From assembly GCA_024404875.1 (NCBI GenBank), contig JAKSPK010000007.1, positions 17,287 through 81,286 of the forward strand: a stretch of DNA of 64,000 nucleotides, read 5' to 3'. The translations under genes were made by a program, and so were the position numbers. This stretch comes from Oscillospiraceae bacterium. GTDB taxonomy: Bacteria > Bacillota > Clostridia > Oscillospirales > Ruminococcaceae. The notes beneath the pieces were generated by a model. The model saw nothing but the letters and a program-made list of their open reading frames with translations, was not told the origin of the DNA and ran no database searches. Shown in pieces: positions 62,273 through 64,000 of the stretch (its first letter is position 1; each line of letters starts with the position of its first letter).

Positions 62273-64000
62273 TTATACAGCGGGATCAGCCGGAGCTGCA
62301 GCGTCAGCGGGAGCTGCAGTTTCCTCAGTAGGAGCGGCAGTTTCATCTGTGGGAACGGCGGTGTCTGCCGGTGCTGCGGCAGCATCCTCGTCATCCGTCA
62401 GCTGCTGCAGGTTGCAGGCCTTCCATGTTCCGCCCGCGTTGACCATTGTCCAGCGGATCGTACCAATATAATCATTCGTAATGTCACGGCCAAGCTCGGC
62501 GTTGTACTTTGTCAGCGAGTAATCAAAATGCACATCGACCGTGCAGACAGAATCGGAATACATCTTTACATTGCTGACCGTCAGATCTCTGTCCTGACGC
62601 GCGTTGTAGGGGTTGTTCCAGTTGAAGTCCATGACCATCGAATGCAAGGTCTCATATGCGGTGCCGTGTGCGACAAGATACGGATCCAGTACACCGAGAT
62701 TTGTCCAGACTTGATCGTCCTTGTTGACGGAATAATTGATATATGCCGCCATCATGTCCTTGACATGCTGCACAAATGCAGGATCCGGTGCGGGCTCGCT
62801 CTTGGGACCATAAACATAGGTCTGTGTCTTGACATTGCCGTTCGGCTTTTCTGCTGCTTCCAGCGCATTGCCGAGCGCATCAAATGCCTCAACCTTCGGG
62901 GTGACATACAGGCCGGTGATCGAAATCTTCTTCGATCCCGGAGACTTCGCAAATGCAAGAGATGCATTGTCCAGTGTGATGAGCGCTTCACCAGCTGCGA
63001 GCTGGTCTGCCGGAACTGTGATGCCGTTGACGGATACGGAGCTGCCCTCCGGAACGGTTACATCCAGTGTGTATTCCGGCTCAGAGGAGATCTCAAAGAG
63101 AGACTCCGGATCGTCAACCTTCCAGACCGGCTTATGGAACGACGGTGTCTCGCCTGCTTTCGAGAGCGTGACCTTTGCAATCGCGGACTCGCCGGAGCGG
63201 ATATAGTAGACGGGCTTTTCGTCCGTGAATTCGTCGCCCTTCTTTGCGAAGCTGAAGCCCTCGCTCTGTTCTGTGCCGAGATTCAGTGTTTCTGCGATCG
63301 TGTCGGCAGTCTCATACTGCGTGACAGGGATCTGATCGACCTTCTGCCGAACCATGTCATTGTAGAATGTGCTGTCGAGGTGCTGGACATAGTTTTCGAT
63401 GGTATGCTGAGGCAGAGAAGACTCGAACTCAGCGAGGAATTTGCGGAATCTGAACAGACCGAATGTCATGAGCAGCAGGAATACGACAATATAGATGACC
63501 AGGCCGATGCGGAACTTCGAGGGCTTGCGCTTGCCGGCTTCTGCCGTATTGGTTTCTGCGGAACGCTTGGCGCTGCTGCGTGCTGCCGGAGCGGTCTGCG
63601 GCTTGCGGCGTTTTGCGCCGTCTGCGCGGCGGCTGCGGTGCTGTGCATCATCCGCCGGACGCGTTCTGCGGCGCGGTGCTGCACCGTCAACATATTCGAC
63701 CTCCGGGCGCTGTCTCTGTGCGGAGCGTGTCCGCTCTTCCGGCGTTCTGGCCGGTCTGCGCTCGCCGGATGCTGCCGGTCTGCGTTCGCCGGATGCTGCC
63801 GGTCTGCGCTCGCCGGATGCTGCCGGTCTGCGCTCACCGGATGCTGCCGGTCTGCGTTCACCGGATGCCGCCGGTCTGCGTTCACCGGATGCTGCCGGTC
63901 TGCGTTCGCCGGATGCTGCCGGTCTGCGTTCGCCGGATGCTGCCGGTCTGCGCTCACCGGATGCTGCCGGTCTGCGCTCGCCGGATGCTGCCGGTCTGCG
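62273..64000 (-). CDS. Membrane protein with cytosolic RPAASGER octapeptide repeats (partial, N-terminus outside window)
   Basis: The frame stays open from the stop at 62273 to the window edge, so the start is missing. In order from the N-terminus: at least ten RPAASGER repeats (63751-64000), an Arg/Ala/Pro-rich basic region to about 63530, one transmembrane helix (GLVIYIVVFLLLMTFGLF, about 63450-63510), then an extracytoplasmic part of about 380 residues. That part has a beta domain with a PEGSSVSVNGITV motif and a second domain (VQHVKDMMAAYINYSVNKDD), and ends in an Ala/Pro/Thr/Glu tail (about 62273-62370). No enzyme motif is seen. An ATG at 63469 lies inside the helix and is not the start. 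Confidence 0.8.
   Translation of the reverse strand, partial: RRPAASGERRPAASGERRPAASGERRPAASGERRPAASGERRPAASGERRPAASGERRPAASGERRPAASGERRPAASGERRPARTPEERTRSAQRQRPEVEYVDGAAPRRRTRPADDAQHRSRRADGAKRRKPQTAPAARSSAKRSAETNTAEAGKRKPSKFRIGLVIYIVVFLLLMTFGLFRFRKFLAEFESSLPQHTIENYVQHLDSTFYNDMVRQKVDQIPVTQYETADTIAETLNLGTEQSEGFSFAKKGDEFTDEKPVYYIRSGESAIAKVTLSKAGETPSFHKPVWKVDDPESLFEISSEPEYTLDVTVPEGSSVSVNGITVPADQLAAGEALITLDNASLAFAKSPGSKKISITGLYVTPKVEAFDALGNALEAAEKPNGNVKTQTYVYGPKSEPAPDPAFVQHVKDMMAAYINYSVNKDDQVWTNLGVLDPYLVAHGTAYETLHSMVMDFNWNNPYNARQDRDLTVSNVKMYSDSVCTVDVHFDYSLTKYNAELGRDITNDYIGTIRWTMVNAGGTWKACNLQQLTDDEDAAAAPADTAVPTDETAAPTEETAAPADAAAPADPAV
63751..64000 (-). repeat. 24-bp tandem repeat coding for RPAASGER
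   Basis: CCGGTCTGCG recurs every 24 bp from 63751 to 63991, giving ten full units plus a partial one, and continues past the window. All differences between units are silent in the RPAASGER frame. Confidence 0.95.

Noticed and set aside
63466-63957. Minus-strand frame with repeated ADRQHPAN-type peptide
   Set aside because: The 24-bp units change residues (A/V, Q/R) in this frame but are silent in the RPAASGER frame, which also continues into the membrane protein.
63751-64000. CRISPR array
   Set aside because: Units are contiguous 24-bp repeats with no spacers and lie inside a coding frame.

Overview
The window looks like the chromosome of a fibre-degrading, anaerobic Gram-positive gut Firmicute of the Ruminococcus type (Oscillospiraceae). 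The evidence is a set of secreted enzymes carrying dockerin or cohesin-like modules joined by Thr/Val-rich linkers (a PL1 pectate lyase, a GH25 muramidase, a CBM22/CE4 esterase), a lipoprotein GH5 cellulase, a trimeric [FeFe] hydrogenase, an IspH-S1 fusion and AGGAGG-type ribosome binding sites. Genus-level placement is an inference. I see no prophage, CRISPR array, rRNA operon or intact transposase.

Layout. 1-2.2 kb (minus): a pair of ABC exporter half-transporters, one cut by the window edge. 2.4-5.1 kb: dockerin pectate lyase with a structured leader. 5.08-5.4 kb: a hairpin-bounded, AT-rich, non-coding element resembling an IS200/IS605-type derivative. 5.5-10.2 kb: primosome operon (DnaD-like, DnaC-like) continuing into a uridine-kinase-like protein, a YpsA/SLOG protein and a degenerate LCP protein. 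10.5-13.7 kb: unknown protein, WhiA, phenylacetate-CoA ligase. 13.8-16.9 kb: lipoproteins and the GH5 cellulase, then tRNA-Thr(GGT) on the minus strand. 17.2-18.8 kb: dockerin-like/cohesin-like/GH25 protein. 18.9-31.7 kb: envelope functions (zinc-ribbon membrane protein, DacF-like PBP, IspH-S1, an operon of two paralogous membrane proteins plus a lipoprotein plus an SBP-VWA protein, an rRNA methyltransferase, PspA, a VanY-like pseudoenzyme). 31.7-34.4 kb: dCMP deaminase and RsmA flanking a 96-bp tandem repeat that duplicates a promoter, then a RING-like/DUF2628 membrane protein. 34.5-47 kb: SecG, then a dense co-directional run of RNase R, a DUF4214-like protein, a two-domain glycosyltransferase, RluA, a CPBP protease, HydE, a SulP transporter and an acyltransferase. 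47-52 kb: str operon (rpsL, rpsG, fusA) and tuf. 52-55 kb: CBM22-dockerin-CE4 enzyme and a convergent S1 protein. 55.2-59.7 kb: bifurcating-type hydrogenase hydCBA. 59.8-62.1 kb: nadA, a DUF1292 protein and a YihY/BrkB protein. 62.3-64 kb (minus): a membrane protein with a cytosolic RPAASGER octapeptide repeat, cut by the window end.

How it fits together. The dockerin proteins and the lipoprotein cellulase attack pectin, xylan esters and cellulose. The resulting sugar fermentation yields reduced ferredoxin and NADH, which HydABC could discharge as H2, and HydE is one of the H-cluster maturases. Most clear promoters have a 17-bp spacer and a TGn extended -10. All three secreted dockerin-bearing genes have leaders of roughly 110-310 nt, whereas the other genes with a mapped promoter mostly have short ones.
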